Part shown: positions 62,387 to 64,000 of the stretch, in pieces
Numbering within the stretch: position 1 is the first letter of the stretch
How the letters are laid out: each line of letters opens with the position of its first letter
NCBI GenBank assembly: GCA_033064195.1
Contig: JARBJD010000364.1
Span: forward strand, 1-64,000
Direction of reading: 5' to 3'
Origin: Blattamonas nauphoetae
Lineage: Eukaryota; Preaxostyla; Oxymonadida
Length of the DNA: 64,000 bases
Notes under the pieces: model-generated
Told to the model about the DNA's origin: nothing
Database searches by the model: none
Seen by the model: the letters and a program-made list of their open reading frames with translations, nothing else
Program-made: the position numbers and the translations under genes

Positions 62387-64000
62387 TAAAAGTCTCCAAG
62401 GAATTGACTCTCATAGATCATCTTAGATCTGAATATCACTTATTTTTCAAGACTCCGTGATCGTTTGTCTTGGTGTTTCTTTCTTCACACAATTATTCTT
62501 ACGATTTATGCCGAAATGACCTCCACACAGTGAACATCGTTTTAGTACGACTCTATCTCTGAGAATGATCGCAAACGAGTATCTTTCGACCAGTGGGTGA
62601 ATAGTCTCCGAGAGATTCATACTCGTACTCATTTCCATTCCACAGGACAGCTCGCCCAAACAAATGATGGAATACAACTCTCACGTCCTACCAATTGTTC
62701 CAAGCGGTGAATTGAGAAATGATCGACGTGATCACTGTCATCTACTCTCCACATGTTGTCCCAATCTTCACTCAGAGAGGCAACAAAGTACCCGATCAAG
62801 TTCTCCGCTCTATTGCCATCCCACTTGACATTTCCTCTACCCAAGTTGTTATCACATGCCTAATCAACACCGGTAATAACACAATGGGTCTTTCGGTGTC
62901 GTTCAGTCTCCACATCTCAAACGAGACGCCAATAAGGCAGACACTTCACTATTCCCGCAAAACACTGTTGACACGCAAATGTCCTTTCCACAATTCATTG
63001 TTCTAAATCAGATCTAATGAGAGAGTCAGGAAATGCTGGACAAAACAGCAACAATGGCCAAATTTGATTCGAGAACCACTCTTGCATTACTGGAACTAAA
63101 GAATTAGAAAACCAATCGTCTTGACAATATTGTTGAATACATAACTCCCATTCACTTCAAGTTCAGTCTCAAGAACAGTGATAAACGTCAGATAGAAGAG
63201 GACTCTTTATGAACAGTGTCCGGTGTCAAACCTGGGGGCTTTTCACGTCAGTAAAATTGATCCCTCAAGCTTCTGTTTTGAAACTTCTTGATGACTTTTG
63301 GTCTCTGTTCCAATCTACCAACAGTTTCTCCTTCACTGGACCTTTGAGTGAACCCCATAAGCCCAAGACCAAAACGGCCAAGTGTTGCCGACGTATTGAG
63401 AACACCACTGAAGGTATTGTTTGCTTCTTTCGATTTTATATCCTTCACCAGTGCTGGGAAAAATATGACTTTGCGATATCATCTCGCCGATCACACAAAA
63501 TTCCATGGTGATTTTGTCGATGACGATTTCTAACCATTGGACGTGGAAGATCCCTTATTTCTCAACTTTTCCTCTTTGTGAGTTCATATAATTGGAACTG
63601 GACAAATGATTTGCATATATTCACCAGAAGGAGTCTGTGAACCATCTCTCAAAACCAACCCATCTTTTGCTTGATCATGCACCTCTCGAATCCTCAATTT
63701 CTTTTTTACGTTTCAAATCTCCTTTAACTTGACTTTCATGGTTGTTCTGTTCCATACAAGATCGTCCAAGAGATCAAGAAGACAAAGGACAGTTCCAGCG
63801 CTATATTCAATCGATATGGATCTGAAATATCAATTTTATTCGCACCTTTCTCATTCTGAGGAGGATATTTCATTCTTTCACGAATTTGCTTGTTATTTCA
63901 GGAAATTAATGAAAAGTGTGATTGAGAACCTAAGAGGGTGAAATGAATGTTTTGGGCAAGTCAGAGGAAGTTCGGCAAAATGAAAGAGCATATCTCTGTG
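62387..64000. other. No supportable gene at the right end
   Basis: Short plus frames at 62719-63006 and 63209-63511 have balanced, beta-strand-like composition (for example LDISSTQVVITCLINTGN) and may be exons of an unrecognised gene. A GTATTG donor follows the second. No joins, domains or RNA genes could be supported, and stops are frequent in between. Confidence 0.35.

Overview
The window looks like nuclear DNA of a compact-genome unicellular eukaryote. Genes carry spliceosomal GT-AG introns, many only 33-66 bp long, the standard genetic code reads through every convincing gene, and several intergenic gaps are under 200 bp. Giant beta-helix membrane proteins ending in a kinase-like domain, kinases with a C-terminal SPRY-like domain and a lineage-specific helical-repeat family together recall metamonads, especially oxymonads such as Blattamonas or Monocercomonoides. 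That assignment is inference from gene content, not a database match.

Left part (1-15 kb): a repeat-rich, gene-poor tract. It holds a DDE-transposase-like fragment, one small three-exon gene, two large minisatellites (32-bp and 30-bp units), degenerate coding relics, and a zinc-finger gene whose first half is a very long Glu/Arg/Lys helix made of 24-bp repeats. That gene is cut by a small inverted-repeat transposon that supplies its present stop codon.

Middle part (15-50 kb): dense with genes. In order: a 2489-residue beta-helix receptor-like pseudokinase; a large helical-repeat gene (family member A); a signal-peptide alpha/beta hydrolase ending in an ER-retrieval-like tail; a coiled-coil repeat gene broken by two small transposons; family member B; a five-exon kinase plus SPRY-like gene (divergent from a two-RRM RNA-binding protein gene); a kinase-like gene lacking the N-lobe with a long charged tail; a long-hairpin transposon; family member C; and a 1563-residue secreted beta-helix protein whose start lies only 46 bp from that of C.

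Right part (50-64 kb): two 355-residue members of the same helical-repeat family (D and E) with the same intron phase, a possible tetraspan-like membrane gene, a mannose-6-phosphate-receptor-homology (MRH)-like gene interrupted by a 1-kb hairpin element, a divergent histone H4, a beta-helix relic, two tRNA-like Pol III box A/B segments, and a second copy of the long-hairpin transposon.

The strongest themes are (i) five members of one uncharacterised family sharing a C-terminal L-x-x-E-G-x-D-D box, (ii) a surface-protein family split between membrane pseudokinases and secreted forms, and (iii) non-autonomous inverted-repeat elements that repeatedly land in genes and give them new ends. Most of the terminal third beyond 57.7 kb, and 2.5-11 kb, is decayed or unassignable.
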